DNA of 64,000 bases from Hygrophila difformis. Lineage: Eukaryota; Streptophyta; Magnoliopsida; Lamiales; Acanthaceae. The DNA lies in contig JAOANR010000002.1 of assembly GCA_030278955.1 (NCBI GenBank), positions 24,972,057 to 25,036,056 of the forward strand. Reading direction: 5' to 3'. Below, in pieces: positions 50,350 through 62,053 of the stretch. Position numbers and translations under genes: made by a program. The notes beneath the pieces were generated by a model that worked only from the letters and a program-made list of their open reading frames with translations, made no database searches and was not told the DNA's origin. The first letter of the stretch is position 1. Each line of letters starts with the position of its first letter.

Positions 50350-51355
50350 ATCCGGAAGAAAGGAGACCTCCAGATGCACAAACAGATCAAAACAGCATAA
50401 GGAGGTCAACGGAGGGCCCCACAGCCGCCGCCGCCGTCGCCGCCGTCATCATCGGAGGTTCGCCGGAGCTCCGGTGAAGTCGCCGGAAGTTGGTCGGAAT
50501 TTCGCCGGAATGTCACCGGCACCGGTCAACGTCGGAACAGTGTCGCCGGACTCAGTGGGCCCCATTCGGATGAAAGTTGGAGGAATTTCTTCATCTGTCG
50601 CGGAACATGCTCCTTTGTCGCGGAGCTGCCTTTGTCGCGGAGTTACCACTTTGTCGCGGAACCCCCTTCCGCGACAAAGCCCCTTCCGCGACCAAGCCCC
50701 CTTCCGCGACAAAGCCCCTTCCGCGACCAAGCCCCCTTCCGCGACAAAGCCCCTTCCGCGACCAAGCCCTCTTCCGCGACAAAGTCCCTTCCGCGACCAA
50801 GTCCCTTCCGCGACACAGTCCAGCATCGCGACCAAGTATGCCTAGCGCCACAAGGAGAAGGCTCGAGCCAGAAGCACCCCTGTCGCGGTGCCTTGCTTCG
50901 CGACACGACCCTCTTAGCGACAACGCTTATCCAGTTTACTATTTCCTTGTATCCAGTTTGTTGAAAACATTGCTAGGGTTGTTTAATCTAGTTTTATGGG
51001 CTTCCTCTATATATATGAGGTCCCCAAGCATTTGTAACCACTTTGATATTTTTGAACATCTCATTTCATTGAATCAAAGTCACTTTTCTCTCTTGAGAGC
51101 CAACACTTGGTTCTCAACACTTTGTGAGTAAACCCTAGGTTCACCCACACCATTGAAGATTGGAATTTGCTTCAATGGCCTTATTGGAAGATGCACTCAT
51201 GAAATCCATTTGTCTTGGGTAAATCTCACTTCCCTTGGATTTACTTAGTCCCCTTCTTCCAAAAATTCCCCTATCCTTTTATTTTTCTTTATTTTGTGTT
51301 CTTGTTCATCTCCTTCATCCAAGGACCAACTTAGCAAGCAAACCGATCCATGGCA
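50124..51355 (+). repeat. RE-N 3' LTR
   Basis: 1232 bp; TATATATA at 51008-51015; array 50594-50923. Differences from the 5' LTR by eye: A/T near 50511, A/C near 50923 and A/G near 51163. Confidence 0.95.
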
Positions 51356-52483
51356 TAGGTAGAGACCACATTTGTGCAACTCCCATTGTCCACAATGACC
51401 GACACATTTCTCCCAAGTATCTTGCATCTACAATGAAAAAGGTTGTTCCTTTGCTCCTTCACTCGGTCATGCTCTTTGTCCTCTTTAGGTATGTGGCCGA
51501 GCATCCTCATGGCCACCAATGAGGAAGAAGATGCTTCACTATCGTCTCCTTCTTGTTCAAGCACCGCTTTGCCCTTGTCATTTTCCTCCTCACTTGAGCT
51601 TGTGTCACCTACAAGATCATCATCAATATACTCATAAACACCATCTTCATGCAAAATTAAAGTTTTCTTTGAAGTACAATTTGAAGCATAGTGTCCCTTT
51701 TGATGACACTTAAAACATGTAACATTTTTGAGCTTATCTAAATTGGGTTTAGAAACCTCCCCTTTTTGTTTGACATGCTCCTTTTCTTTTGGTGGATCTT
51801 CCTTTTTGGATGAAGCTTGCCACGGTTTTGAGGTGGTCTTGAACTCCTTTTGATAGCCTTGCTTTGGAAAAGCCCTTTGTCCTTTTCCCTTGTTTTGATG
51901 CTCCACTTTAGTAGCAAAGTGAACCATTTCATCAAGTGACTCGAACCGTTGCAAGTTGACCACTTCAAATATATCCCTTCGAAGCCCCTTCTTAAACCTA
52001 GCTCGGGTGACACTATCCCTTTCCACCATTTGGCACCTCATCATCAAAAGCTCCAACTCTTTTGCATATTCCTCCACCGTTCTTTGTCCTTGATATAAAG
52101 ATTGCAACTTGAGCTCTTGATCCTCCAAATAGAATGGCGGAACAAATCTCGTCTCCATTGCCCTAATCAAGGCCCGCCATGTTTCAATTGGTCTTTCTCC
52201 CATTCGGTGAAGATCCCTTTTGTGCTTTTCCCACCATGTAATGGCATAGTCCTTGAACTCCACTACCGCCACTTGCATTTTTTTGAACTCCGAATAGTCA
52301 TGGCAATCAAACATCATCTCCATTTTGCTTTTCCATTCAAAGAACTCATGAGGATCACTTGAGCCTTTGAAGCTTGGAATATGGAATTTGATACTTTTAA
52401 GCTCATCATCATGGTGTCGTCCTCGGCCCCGTCGACCAACTTCCTCAAAATCATCCTCGGACTCACTTTCATCATGTCCATCA

Positions 52484-53319
52484 TGGCATGGAAGCCGGAA
52501 CAAAAGCACTGTTGATCCCAGCATTTCCTGACGGACCGGTATCCCAACAGCGGACTAGGAAGTTTACCTCCAGAGTTGCTGAGTTGTTGCACCTGAATTT
52601 TGAAGAGGAGCTGTTGAAAGCTAAAACAGGGAAGATGGGACTAAAGCTACTAATTCAGATAGAGCAAGCTGAGTCGCAAACCACCGCCCCCTGTCGCTAG
52701 AGGAGCCTTTGTCGCGGAAGACTTTGTCGCGGAAGCCCTTTGTCGCGGAAGTCCCTTGTCGCGGAAGAGGAGCCTTTGTCGCGGAAGCCCCTTTGTCGCG
52801 GAAGAGGAGCCTTTGTCGCGGAAGCCCCTTGTCGCGAAAGCCCCCCCCCCCCCCCCCTTTGTCGCGGAGGCCGGTATCGCGACCAAGCCCTTGGATCGCG
52901 ACAAAACCCTTTTAGGGACAAAGTAGCTTTAGGGTTTCTTGTTATTTCCCTTGTTTGTTTATTCCTAGTTTAGGGTTGTTTAAACACTTGTGTTTTGGGA
53001 CACCTATAAATAGGTCCTTCCCAACCTTGCCTCATTTTCACCTTTGAAATGAATATACATTGAAGAACACTTGGGAAGTGTTGTGTGTGTTGTTTGAAAG
53101 GTCATATGAATTCCTCCATTTTGGTTGGGTTCCCTTCAAGTATTGAGAGTGCTTGATTGTATTGACACCCCAAGGATTAATGATTGAGGGATTACACGAA
53201 GCTATTGTGTTAGTGGAATCCAAAGTTGTGTTTTCCAAAAGGGTATCTCACCTATCCTTTTATCTTTGATTTCATCTTGTTCTTGTTTGTAAATCGTATC
53301 CAATCCTCGATCCATGGCA
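52484..53319 (+). repeat. RE-O 5' LTR
   Basis: 836 bp plus-strand LTR inserted in the RE-J gag; CATCA (52479-52483) should be the left target copy. Starts TGGCATGGAAGCCGG and ends CTCGATCCATGGCA. Encodes the tail IPAFPDGPVSQQRTRKF and GLKLLIQIEQAE, then a short TTTGTCGCGGAAG array (52695-52915). TATAAATA lies at 53005-53012. The CCGGA tract is absent, which is why this LTR is short. Confidence 0.93.
52695..52915 (+). repeat. TTTGTCGCGGAAG array with 17-C run in RE-O LTR
   Basis: Eight to ten units of TTTGTCGCGGAAGCCCC with spacers, followed by a run of 17 C at 52841-52857 and three looser units (ATCGCGACC, ATCGCGACAAA). Confidence 0.88.
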
Positions 53320-53324
53320 TCTCT

Positions 53325-53337
53325 TGGTATCAGAGCC
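53325..53337 (+). other. RE-O primer-binding site (tRNA-iMet)
   Basis: TGGTATCAGAGCC, five bases after the LTR. Confidence 0.95.
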
Positions 53338-54141
53338 TAGATTGGATCGATTTACCATTTCCATTTCACTCCAAAAATTCCAAAAACTCAAAAATTTTGG
53401 GTTTCTAGTATTCTGCCCACCAGGTCCGTTTTGCTCAGGCCATAATCTTTGATTTCTGAGTTCATATTTGGATTGAGTAGGTTGATTACATAGAGATTCA
53501 TATAAAGTTCTTTGAATTTGGCCAAGGGATCAATTTTCTATGAATTTTTGAAGTTCTTGGTCATTTTTCACCAAAAATTTGTTGTTCATCCATTTCCTCC
53601 ATTTTCACACACTTTTCACCTCCCATTTGGAACCACCGTTCCATTTGGAAATTTAAATCGTCCATTTCTAAGGGGTTATGCTGCCCAAATTTTCTCAAAT
53701 CCATTTCCTTCACCAAAAATCCATCTCCAAACCCTAGAAATAATATTCTGCTTGCTGTCCGAAATTTCTGAGTTCTGGTCGTTCAGTTTTTGTTGAATCT
53801 GACTCCATAATCTTGTTCCTCTCGTCGAATACATAGGTTTGCATATAAAGAACATCAAAAACGGACATCGGATGTGAGAGATATGCTCATTTGAAGTTTT
53901 CTTGTTGTTCTTGAGTTCATACTCGAAAATCTTGTGAATTTGTTGTCTCTACTCACTTTGTGGATTGTGAATGCATTAATTTGGTGTTTGTATGCTTAAT
54001 CGGTTATTATGCAAGCATTAATCCATGAGTGTTGAGTGTTATTGAGTGTTGGGATTAAACTTTTGGGTTTAGGGTTTGTTCTTATGTTTGAATGTTCTTG
54101 AGGGTTTGGGAAGAACACCATCCAATCTTCAAGAGAGTTCT
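53338..54141 (+). other. RE-O leader, cut by RE-P
   Basis: About 0.8 kb of non-coding leader with the same wording as RE-B 4780-5370 in the other orientation. It ends at the RE-P LTR. GTTCT (54137-54141) should be the RE-P target copy. The rest of RE-O is beyond the window. Confidence 0.8.
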
Positions 54142-55305
54142 TGCCACGGATCGATTGAATACTATAGGCTAATAATGGAAATAACAAGAATGAAAGATAG
54201 ATGAGACTTCACTAAGAATAGATTGAAGCTTGAAGACAACCAACCCCTCCAATATGGTGACCCCCTTCCTCCTTTCAATCCTTCAAAGTGATAATCAATC
54301 GAGGTGTCTCAATCTCGATTGATAGCCGAAGCCAAGCTTGAATCAAATCCATGAATTTGAGAGAAAATGCTCTCGGTAATGACTTTTGAAAGAAGAGTGT
54401 ATTTTCATTCAATATAAAAAGTGGCTACAAAAGTGTTAGGGTTCCCATATATATAGGGAAACCCTTAAACAAGCAAAAGGAAGGAAATAAACAACCCTAC
54501 ACGAGTTTTCAACAAAACAGTAAGGAAAAGATAGGTTGGTCGCGGACTGAGGGCTTTGTCGCGGAGCTTGGCATCGCGACACAAGTCGAGGCTTGGCGAC
54601 AAAGGCTCCTTTTCCGCGACAAAGGGACCTTCCGCGACTATGGGCCTTCCGCGACAAAGTGACCTTCCGCGACAAAGTGACCTTCCGCGACAAGGGCCTT
54701 CCGCGACAAAGGGACCTTCCGCGACAAGGGGCCTTCCGCGACAAAGTGACCTTCCGCGACAAAGTGACCTTCCGCGACAAGGGGCCTTCCGCGACAAAGT
54801 ACTCCGAGACTGAATCTGAACTGGGTCCGTCCTTCACGACTCCGGCGTTGACTTTCGTTGACCGGCGTTGACCGGCGACTTTTCCGACCAAGTTCCGGCC
54901 AGATTCCGGCCAGGTTCCGGCAACCTCGCCGGAGCTCCGGCGGTGTTTCCGGCGACGGCGACGGCGGTGGCGGCGGCGGCGACGGTGACGGCGGAACCCT
55001 CTGTTTTGACCTCTTCATGCTGGTTTGTTCTGTTTTTGCATCCGGAGGTCATTCTGCTTTTCTGTTTTCAGTCTGAAGAAGCGGGACCCAGAGTGATGGG
55101 TCCCGGTTCTGTCCGGAATTCTTCTGTCTGTTCCCACTGGATGACTGTGCTTCCTTTGATCTGTTTTGCTCGGCATTTGGACTGCTCCCATCTATCTGAT
55201 TCCTCTGATAGTATTTTGGCAATAGTAGTCAGGAATCTTTTGGCACGCTGTTTTGAGCAGGGTCCCTCCGGGATGGTCAACGCTGTTGACTTGGCTCCCA
55301 TGCCA
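54142..55305 (-). repeat. RE-P 3' LTR
   Basis: 1164 bp, minus strand TGGCATGGGAGCC at 55305 to GATCCGTGGCA at 54142. TATATATA at 54448-54455. Array of about eleven CCTTCCGCGACAAAGTGA units at 54600-54805, with reversed GTCGCGGAC/GTCGCGGAG units at 54538-54580. CCGGA tract 54870-54990. The first 238 bases encode the pol tail (IPEGPCSKQRAKRF; STVIQWEQTEE). Confidence 0.93.
54538..54805 (-). repeat. CCTTCCGCGACAAAG array in RE-P LTR
   Basis: Very regular from 54640 to 54800; two small higher-order blocks repeat (AAAGTGACCTTCCGCGAC twice, then a GGGCC variant, then the same order again). Confidence 0.9.
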
Positions 55306-55318
55306 TCCCCTCCCCCTT
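55306..55318 (-). other. RE-P polypurine tract
   Basis: Minus strand AAGGGGGAGGGGA beside the LTR start; codes GGGD in the pol frame. Confidence 0.95.
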
Positions 55319-58300
55319 CGGAAGGTTGAGCCATCAACCGATCAGCATCCTCGTCGTCCCTCTCGTACAGCTGCAAATCTGCAACATTAAAAGTGAGATT
55401 CAGTCCGTACTCCTCAGGCAGTTCTAGTCTATAAGCATTATCATTAATTCTATCTAGAACTCTAAATGGTCCGTCCCCTCGAGGAGAAAGTTTGGTGCGT
55501 CGTTTCATGGGAAATCGCTCCTTGCGCATGTGCACCCAAACCCAATCCCCGGGGTGGAGTATGAGCTTCTTTCTGCCGCGATTGTTGTACTTCGCATATG
55601 TCTCAGCGGCTCTTTCCAGACTTTTCTGCACGTCCTTGTGCAAATCCTTAATCGCTCTCGCCCTGTCCCTGCGAACTGCATTTTTATGCTCACTCGGAGG
55701 AAGTGGCAACAAATCCAATGGTGTCAGTGGGTTAAAGCCATAAACTATTTCAAATGGTGACATGTGTGTGGCACTGTGTACATGTCTGTTATAGGCAAAC
55801 TCAATATATGGAAGGCATTCATCCCAACTTTTAGATTGGAAGATGTGATTATCCTCAACAGATTGCCAAGGACCCGATTGACAGATTCGGTCTGGCCATC
55901 TGTTTGTGGGTGATATGCCGTAGAGAAAAGAAGTTTTGTACCTATTTCAGACCACAGTGACTTCCAAAAGTAACTCACAAATTTGGCGTCCCGGTCTGAC
56001 ACAATGGTTTTCGGAATCCCGTGCAGGCGCACAACCTCCTTGAAGAATATCTTGGCCACATGGGAGGCATCATTTGTTTTGGCACATGGGATGAAATGGG
56101 CCATCTTGGAAAATCTGTCAACGACCACGAAGATGGAATCCTTTGCTCGGGCAGTTCTGGGTAACCCCAAAACGAAGTCCATTGACAAATCTACCCAAGG
56201 GCCGTCTGGGATGGGCAAAGCCTTGTATAATCCATGGGGCTTCACAGTGGATTTTGCCTTCAGGCAAGTGATGCATTTTGCAATGAAGTCCTCCACTTGC
56301 TTCGATAATCCGGGCCAGAAGAACCGATCAGATAGTATGGACACAGTGACATTTCTCCCGAAATGTCCCATCATATCTCCACTGTGTGCTTCTTTAACAA
56401 GCAGTTCTCTGATCGAACCCTTCGGTATGCATAATCGATTCCCAAAATAAAGGAAACCCTCCAGACGAGAGTATTCCTTGAAGGCATGCTTCTCCGTCTT
56501 CTCCCAGATTTCCTTGAAATCTGCATCAGTGCTATAGAGCTCACGGATATGTTCGAATCCAATCAAATGCGTAGTAGCATATGCGGTCAGTGCCAATCTT
56601 CTCGAAAGAGCGTCTGCTACTACATTTTCCTTGCCCTTCTTATATTTAATCACATACGGAAATGTCTCTAGAAACCCACTCCACCTTGCATGTCTTCTGC
56701 TCAACTGATCCTGCGATCTGATATGCTTCAAGGTGTCATGGTCCGTATGGATTATGAACTCTCTGCTCCTCAGATAATGTTGCCAGGTCTTCAGTGCCCG
56801 TATCACAGCGTATAGCTCCTTGTCATAAGTAGAATAATTCAGTTGAGCTCCCGAAAATTTCTCACTGTGATAGGCCACTGGACGGCCTTCTTGAATTAGC
56901 ACGGCTCCACATCCAGTTCCTGATGCATCGCATTCGATCTCGAATGGATAGTCAAAGTTAGGTAGTGCTAGGACGGGAGCATGTGTCAACTTTTCTTTCA
57001 ACTCCTCAAAGGCTTTCTGTTCTGCAATTCCCCATTTGTATGGAGTACTCTTCTTGAGAAGTGCAGTCAGGGGTGCAGCAATAATACTGAACTGTGGGAC
57101 GAACCGTCTGAAAAACCCACATAACCCAAGGAAACTCCTTACTTCATGGACTGAGGTAGGTGGCTTCCATTCAGTTATGGCGGTTATCTTGGATTCATCC
57201 ACTTTAAGACCTTTACTGCTGACGATAAAACCCAGAAATATTACCTCTGGAACGCAAAAGGTGCATTTTTCCATGTTGGCATACAGTTGGGCTTCTCGCA
57301 GCTTCCTTAATACCTGTTCCACATGAGAGACATGATCAGATAGACAGTTGCTGTAAATAAGTATATCATCAAAATATACAACAACGAATTTTCCAATGTA
57401 AATCCTCAATGTCTCATTCATCAGTCTCATGAACGTAGATGGCGCGTTTGTCAGTCCGAATGGCATCACCAGCCATTCGTACAACCCGAACTTGGTTTTG
57501 AAGGCTGTTTTCCACTCATCCCCGGGCTGCATTCTAATCTGGTGGTAGCCACTTCGAAGATCGATCTTTGAAAAGATGCTTGCTCCACCTAGTTCGTCCA
57601 ACATATCATCGAGCCTTGGTATGGGATGGCGGTACTTGATCGTGATCGCATTCACGGCTCGGCAATCCACACACATCCTCCAAGTCCCGTTCTTCTTCGG
57701 CACAAGTAGCACAGGCACAGCACAGGGAGACAGGCTCTCCCGAACCCAACCTTTGTCCAAAAGCTCTTGGACTTGTTTCTGAATCTCTTTAGTCTCTTCG
57801 GGGTTCATTCGGTATGCTGGCCTATTCGGAATGGAGGCCCCGGGAACAAAGTCAATGCGATGTTCGATCCCTCGAATTGGGGGTAATCCCGCGGGTACTT
57901 CATCCAGAAACACGTCCCTGTTGCGATCCAACATCCTGCGAAATTCATTAGGCACATCAGGTGTAGCAGAGACTGTTTCATTAACACAGACAATTGGCTT
58001 AACAAAGGCTAAGAGACAGTAACCTGAAAATTTGGGTTCTTGTATAGCCTCCTGAAATTCAGTCCTGGTGGACAGCAAGCATTGATCTGCAAAAGCAATA
58101 GCATTATTAGATCGAGGTGCTTGTTGATCCACTTTAGCCTTACCCTTCCGCTTTTGCTGAAATTCAGCTTCTTCCTTCTTAATATTTTCTAACAGGGTCT
58201 TCTGGTTGGCATGAACTGTAGCCATAGATAATGGCTTGACAGCTATTCTTTTGTCCCTGTGTAGAAAACATAAAGAGTTTTTGCGCCCGTTGTACATGAC

Positions 58301-58443
58301 TGATTTGTCGAACATCCAAGGGCGACCAAGGAGTAGGTGACAAGCGGTCATAGGTACAATGTCACATTCTACATTCTCAGAATAATAAGTCCCTATTTTT
58401 AATGGTACTTTAGCTCTCATGGTTACCTTCGTACTCCCACTGT

Positions 58444-59514
58444 TGACATGAATGGAACCCGGGATCGAAGTTGGTATCGACTTGTAAAACAAGAGGATGG
58501 ATATTGCCAAATGACACTTGGTGCCAAATGGGAAAGAAAAATGAAGAACAAGGAAAAATAAAATGATAGGGAAGCAATCACAATTAAAGGGGGTTAGGAG
58601 AAGCTAAACAAGGTATGAAGACCTTGTCCTCAACTCAATCTAACCATCCAAGAACCTTGATTAGTAACCATTTTTGGATGCTTCAATTCCAAAATGGTGA
58701 GTATTTCCCAATAAACACTCAAAGGGTATTGTTCCAACATAGGTTGGACACAATGTGATCTTTTGAAATAGATAAGAGAGATGTTCTCATTTCAAATAAA
58801 CAAAAGATGAGAAATATTGTTTGGGAGGACATATATATAGGCCTCCAACTTACAAGGGCAAAATAGGAAGAAAAATACATGAAAAACCCTAGAAAACATG
58901 AAAAATGGCATTCTGGACAGACTTTGTCGCGGAGCAGGATCCGTGTCGCGGAACAGGCATCGCGACTGGGTCTGTATCGCGGAACATGGCATCGCAACTG
59001 GGTCTGTGTCGCGGAACAGCCTTTGTCGCGGAACAGTCTTTGTCGCGGAACAGCCTTGTCGCGGAACAGACTTTGTCGCGGAACAGACTTTGTCGCGGAA
59101 CAGTCTTGTCGCGGAACAGCCTTTGTCGCGGAACAGGGTCCTTGTCGCGGAACAGGGTCCTTGTCGCGGAGCAGGGTTTCGCGACAAAGGTGGTTTGGCG
59201 ACAGGAGCCCTAAAAATCCAACAAGTCTATAGCGGACCCCACAGTAGTTGTGTAATTTATTACATGCCATTGTTTAAACTAGAATAAGTCTGAATTAAAC
59301 AAAATAACAGTTCAACACTTCCGATCATTGACTGGTCTCCGGCCGGCGACGGCGGCGGCGCCGACCAAACTCCGGCCAAGTTCCGGTCAACTTCCGGCGA
59401 ACTCCGATCAAGCTCCGGTGACGTCCGGCGGTGCTCCGGTGGTGTTCCGGCGACTCTCTGGTGATCCCCATTTGACCCGAATTGGTAATCGGGTTGGTCC
59501 GGACTTCCACGTCA
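58444..59514 (-). repeat. RE-Q 3' LTR
   Basis: Minus strand TGACGTGGAAGTCCGG at 59514 to CATTCATGTCA at 58444. TATATATA at 58832-58839. TTTGTCGCGGAACAG array at 58922-59212; CCGGA tract 59340-59470 in which the RE-Q ORF terminates. Confidence 0.95.
58922..59212 (-). repeat. TTTGTCGCGGAACAG array in RE-Q LTR
   Basis: About 14 units of 15-20 bp, plus-strand core TTGTCGCGGAACAG; the final units are reversed (TTTCGCGACAAAG near 59178). The other copy is at 62532-62822. Confidence 0.92.
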
Positions 59515-60290
59515 TTCCCTCCCCCTTGAGAAGCTTTGGACTCCAAAGCTGATTGATATTTTTCTTTCTTGGCTTTTGAAAATCCGTCAGACCTGATCGG
59601 TGATCGCTCATATTGCCCACGGAAGGATCTCTGTCTTGTTAGCGAAAAATGACAAGCTCTCAGCTGCACCCTGATTCCTTTTACTCCCAATATTGTGATC
59701 AAATAATGCATGTGACTCAAAGGAATCTTCCCAACATATTTAAACTGACCGTGATCAGTACTCATTTTATCCGGTAGAATCAACTTCTCAAGTAAGAGCA
59801 TATGATATTGATTCGGTCTCAGACTCTCAGCATATTCCCAGAATGGATCACGATATCCAGAATGATATTCAGAATTTAATTCTGGACTGATGGAAATATC
59901 TGGCGGGCTCAAATTTGGCTCAATCGCCTTAGATCTCGGGGCTATTTCCAAAGTAGAAAAATGAAGAGATCTTACTCTTGGAGATTTTTGGCTCGGCTCA
60001 GAAATGCTATCAGATGTGATCTCAGTGCTGGTTTCCACTACCAATTCCTCATGGCATTCTTCTTTGTCATCTGGTCTCTCAGCAATTTCCTGAACAGTTT
60101 GATCCTTTCCGTCATGAGAATCGAAATCTGAGTTCATGGAGGATCCAGACCATAGCCGTACAGTTCCTTGAAACTTTTTGACCGAACTGCTTAGATTGTC
60201 AATCGCTCTACTTAGTTCAGCCAATCCGGCATTTTCTCTTTGCAGAGCATCCATAATATCCCTGAGAGTAGGCTCAGTATTTTCTGCCAT
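59325..60290 (-). CDS. RE-Q protein with unknown DPFWE domain, reads into the LTR
   Basis: 321 codons from MAENTEPTLRDIMDAL. Residues 1-40 resemble the Gag leader of the autonomous elements. 41-140 are acidic and Ser-rich. 144-229 form the domain shared with RE-B: DPFWEYAE (148-155), LILPDKM (170-176), GKIPLSHM (187-194), GVKGIRVQLRACHF (202-215). Then a basic stretch and QGGGND (255-260), encoded by the polypurine tract in the same phase in which autonomous elements read theirs. From 261 the frame is in the LTR and translates the CCGGA tract into an Arg-rich tail (RRRRRRRPETSQ end). The element is very young, so an open 321-codon frame alone is weak evidence of selection. Agreement with the RE-B protein at amino-acid level, while neighbouring parts have diverged, is stronger. 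Function unknown; no Gag capsid, knuckle, protease or pol motif. Confidence 0.75.
   Translation of the reverse strand: MAENTEPTLRDIMDALQRENAGLAELSRAIDNLSSSVKKFQGTVRLWSGSSMNSDFDSHDGKDQTVQEIAERPDDKEECHEELVVETSTEITSDSISEPSQKSPRVRSLHFSTLEIAPRSKAIEPNLSPPDISISPELNSEYHSGYRDPFWEYAESLRPNQYHMLLLEKLILPDKMSTDHGQFKYVGKIPLSHMHYLITILGVKGIRVQLRACHFSLTRQRSFRGQYERSPIRSDGFSKAKKEKYQSALESKASQGGGNDVEVRTNPITNSGQMGITRESPEHHRSTAGRHRSLIGVRRKLTGTWPEFGRRRRRRRPETSQ
59515..59550 (-). other. RE-Q polypurine tract and upstream palindrome
   Basis: Minus strand AAGGGGGAGGGAA (59515-59527), preceded by the hairpin AGCTTTGG/CCAAAGCT (59532-59550). Both match RE-C (12477-12513) closely. Confidence 0.92.
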
Positions 60291-62037
60291 GATGTCAACA
60301 AGACAAAGCTAACAATAATATATATAAGATGGTTAGAAAAAGAAAAGAAAAATTTTTGTCCTGGGTCACTCGGAATACACTCAATGTGATCACAACCCAA
60401 TGCTGCAATGCTAGGAAAAATTCACAACCTGTACTAGAATGCAAACCAAGATGACCAAAAGTTAGGTTTAAGTGAGAAAGAGTGAGGGCTGATTTAATGG
60501 GACGCGCAATACACGAAACAAAATGTAATTGCTCGACTCAATCAAATAAAAGCACAGAATCTGTGTGTGATTGCAATGCACAATTTATAGTTAGCAATAT
60601 TATTCGGCCTGCAAGCAATTAATCCGATTCCTCACAATTTTAAAGTGTAAAGATAAACCTCACAAAATAAAACACTCGGAATCAAATATATGCCTCACAC
60701 ACACAATCCCCAAATTAATTTAACTCAATTGGTCAATTAAAATGCCCAATTTAATTAAACTAATTTTTAAACTAGTCCAATACTCTCAATACCCACTTGT
60801 TGATTTGCCAATTCGATTGTTGAAATTATATCCTGATTTGTGCACGTCTCCGCGTTCGGACTTGAAAATTGCTTGGAGTTGTGCTGGCAACAAATGGGAA
60901 GTCAAACAGGTGGGCCCCGCCAAGATTTTTGAGTCTTGAATTGGAGTAGGAAAAACTCACTCCCGTTGAAAGCAAATAAATGCCATTCCCAATTTCATGC
61001 AAACAAGAGTTCGACTCGTTCCGTTTCCTTTTTGTCCATATGCCGAAAGGGGAAAGGATTTGGGGAATTAAATGTCAATCTCTTAGTACTCGTCCTCGTC
61101 CAACCTTTGCAGATTATGTCCCTATCAAAATTCCCTTAACACCCTTCAAGATACTTAATTGGATCAAAAAGTAACAATGAAGAACACACTTGAAGATCAT
61201 ATGGTGTTCTTCATGTTCTTCAAGCTCTCAAGAACATTCAAGCACACAAGAACAAACCCTAATTTCAACCCACACTCAAAATCACTCTACTCTTTCGGAT
61301 TAATGTTGCAAATGAGCCAAATAAGCTTGTAAACCAATAATAAGTGCAAACACAATCCACACAGTGAGTATTAACAACGAATCACAAGATCAAAGAGCAA
61401 AAACATGGGAATTTTTTTTTTTTTTGGATTTTTGGTGAAGAACATCAAGAACAATGCTAGAATCTTCAAATGGCCATAACTTTCACATCCGGAGTCCGAT
61501 TTGAACAAACCACATATGCAAATCCATGTACTCAATGAGAGGAATTCAAATATGCAACTTGTTTTTCCAAAATCTGAACGAGCAGAGACCAGAAATTCTG
61601 GACAGTGGACAGAAAGTTTGTGTTTAGGGTTTTTGAATGGATTTTTGGTGAAGGATGGAGATTTGGAAAAATTTGGGCATTATAACCCCTAGGAAATGGA
61701 TGATTTGGGTTGCCAAATGGAACGGTGGTTCCAAATGGGGAGTGGTGGTGTGTGAAAGTGGATGAAGATGAACAAGAACAAGATGAAGAACAAGAGTTTG
61801 AGAAAATAGGGCCAAGATCTTCAAAAATTCATAGAAAATGATTCCCTTGGCCAAATTTTTCAAACTTTATATGAATCTCTATGTAATCAACTCAAGGAAT
61901 CCAAATATGAACTCAGATTCCCAAAATTTTGAACATAGAAAATCGGCTGTATGATGAACAGTAACCAGAAGCTATTTTTGGGGTTTTTAGAAAATGATTT
62001 TTGGATTTTTGAGATAAACACAAGTGAACCAACTCTA
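60291..62037 (-). other. RE-Q untranslated leader
   Basis: About 1.75 kb, non-coding. LH2 at 60506-60532. The stretch 60590-60700 is nearly the same as RE-B 3740-3850, but the neighbouring LH1 region of RE-B is missing. T run at 61414-61425. Confidence 0.75.
60506..60532 (-). promoter_or_regulatory. Leader hairpin LH2, RE-Q copy
   Basis: Arms GCAATACA and TGTAATTGC pair over eight positions with one bulged T; 216 bases upstream of the ORF. Stem sequence differs from all other copies while pairing holds. Confidence 0.6.
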
Positions 62038-62050
62038 GGCTCTGATACCA
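62038..62050 (-). other. RE-Q primer-binding site (tRNA-iMet)
   Basis: Complement of TGGTATCAGAGCC, three bases from the LTR at 62054. Confidence 0.96.
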
Positions 62051-62053
62051 AAA

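Larger units (their letters stand above)
42136..51355 (+). mobile_element. RE-N, complete and young Ty3/gypsy element
   Basis: 9220 bp, plus strand, target duplication TAGGT (42131-42135, 51356-51360) in the RE-J protease. The two 1232-bp LTRs differ at about three positions by eye. Primer-binding site, leader, gag-protease, reverse transcriptase, RNase H, integrase and polypurine tract are all present; the only visible lesion is one missing T between protease and reverse transcriptase. The best candidate here for a recent helper of the non-autonomous elements. Confidence 0.96.
26691..52483 (-). mobile_element. RE-J, autonomous Ty3/gypsy element split by three nested insertions
   Basis: Minus strand. 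Its own sequence is 26691-30014, 42114-42135 and 51361-52483; removing the inserts (12099 and 9225 bp, both multiples of three) restores one continuous reading frame. The right part (Gag N-terminus, leader, 5' LTR) lies beyond RE-O/RE-P, off the window. Left flank TTGGT (26686-26690) should be its target-site copy. Confidence 0.85.
26770..52483 (-). pseudogene. gag-pol: RE-J gag-pol polyprotein, one nonsense codon, interrupted
   Basis: Reading from 52483: capsid (KSIKFHIPSFKGSSDPHEF, then CHDYSEF and AITWW), zinc knuckle CFKCHQKGHYASNC (about 51690-51730), acidic linker, protease IVDNGSCTNVVS (about 51365-51400, cut by RE-N and LTR-K), then from 30009 the protease end (HILLGRPWQSD), reverse transcriptase ([18 protein letters not shown]), RNase H (ELECDASG), integrase HHCC and D,D35E (GQTESVN), GPF and [12 protein letters not shown] single TAA at 28444-28446 sits where others have Gln (LQEGKP type), at the RNase H start. 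The tail is short ([19 protein letters not shown]) and lacks the GPxSRxRxKKF motif, consistent with the shortened LTR. Otherwise the frame is open, so before the insertions it was probably active. Confidence 0.88.
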
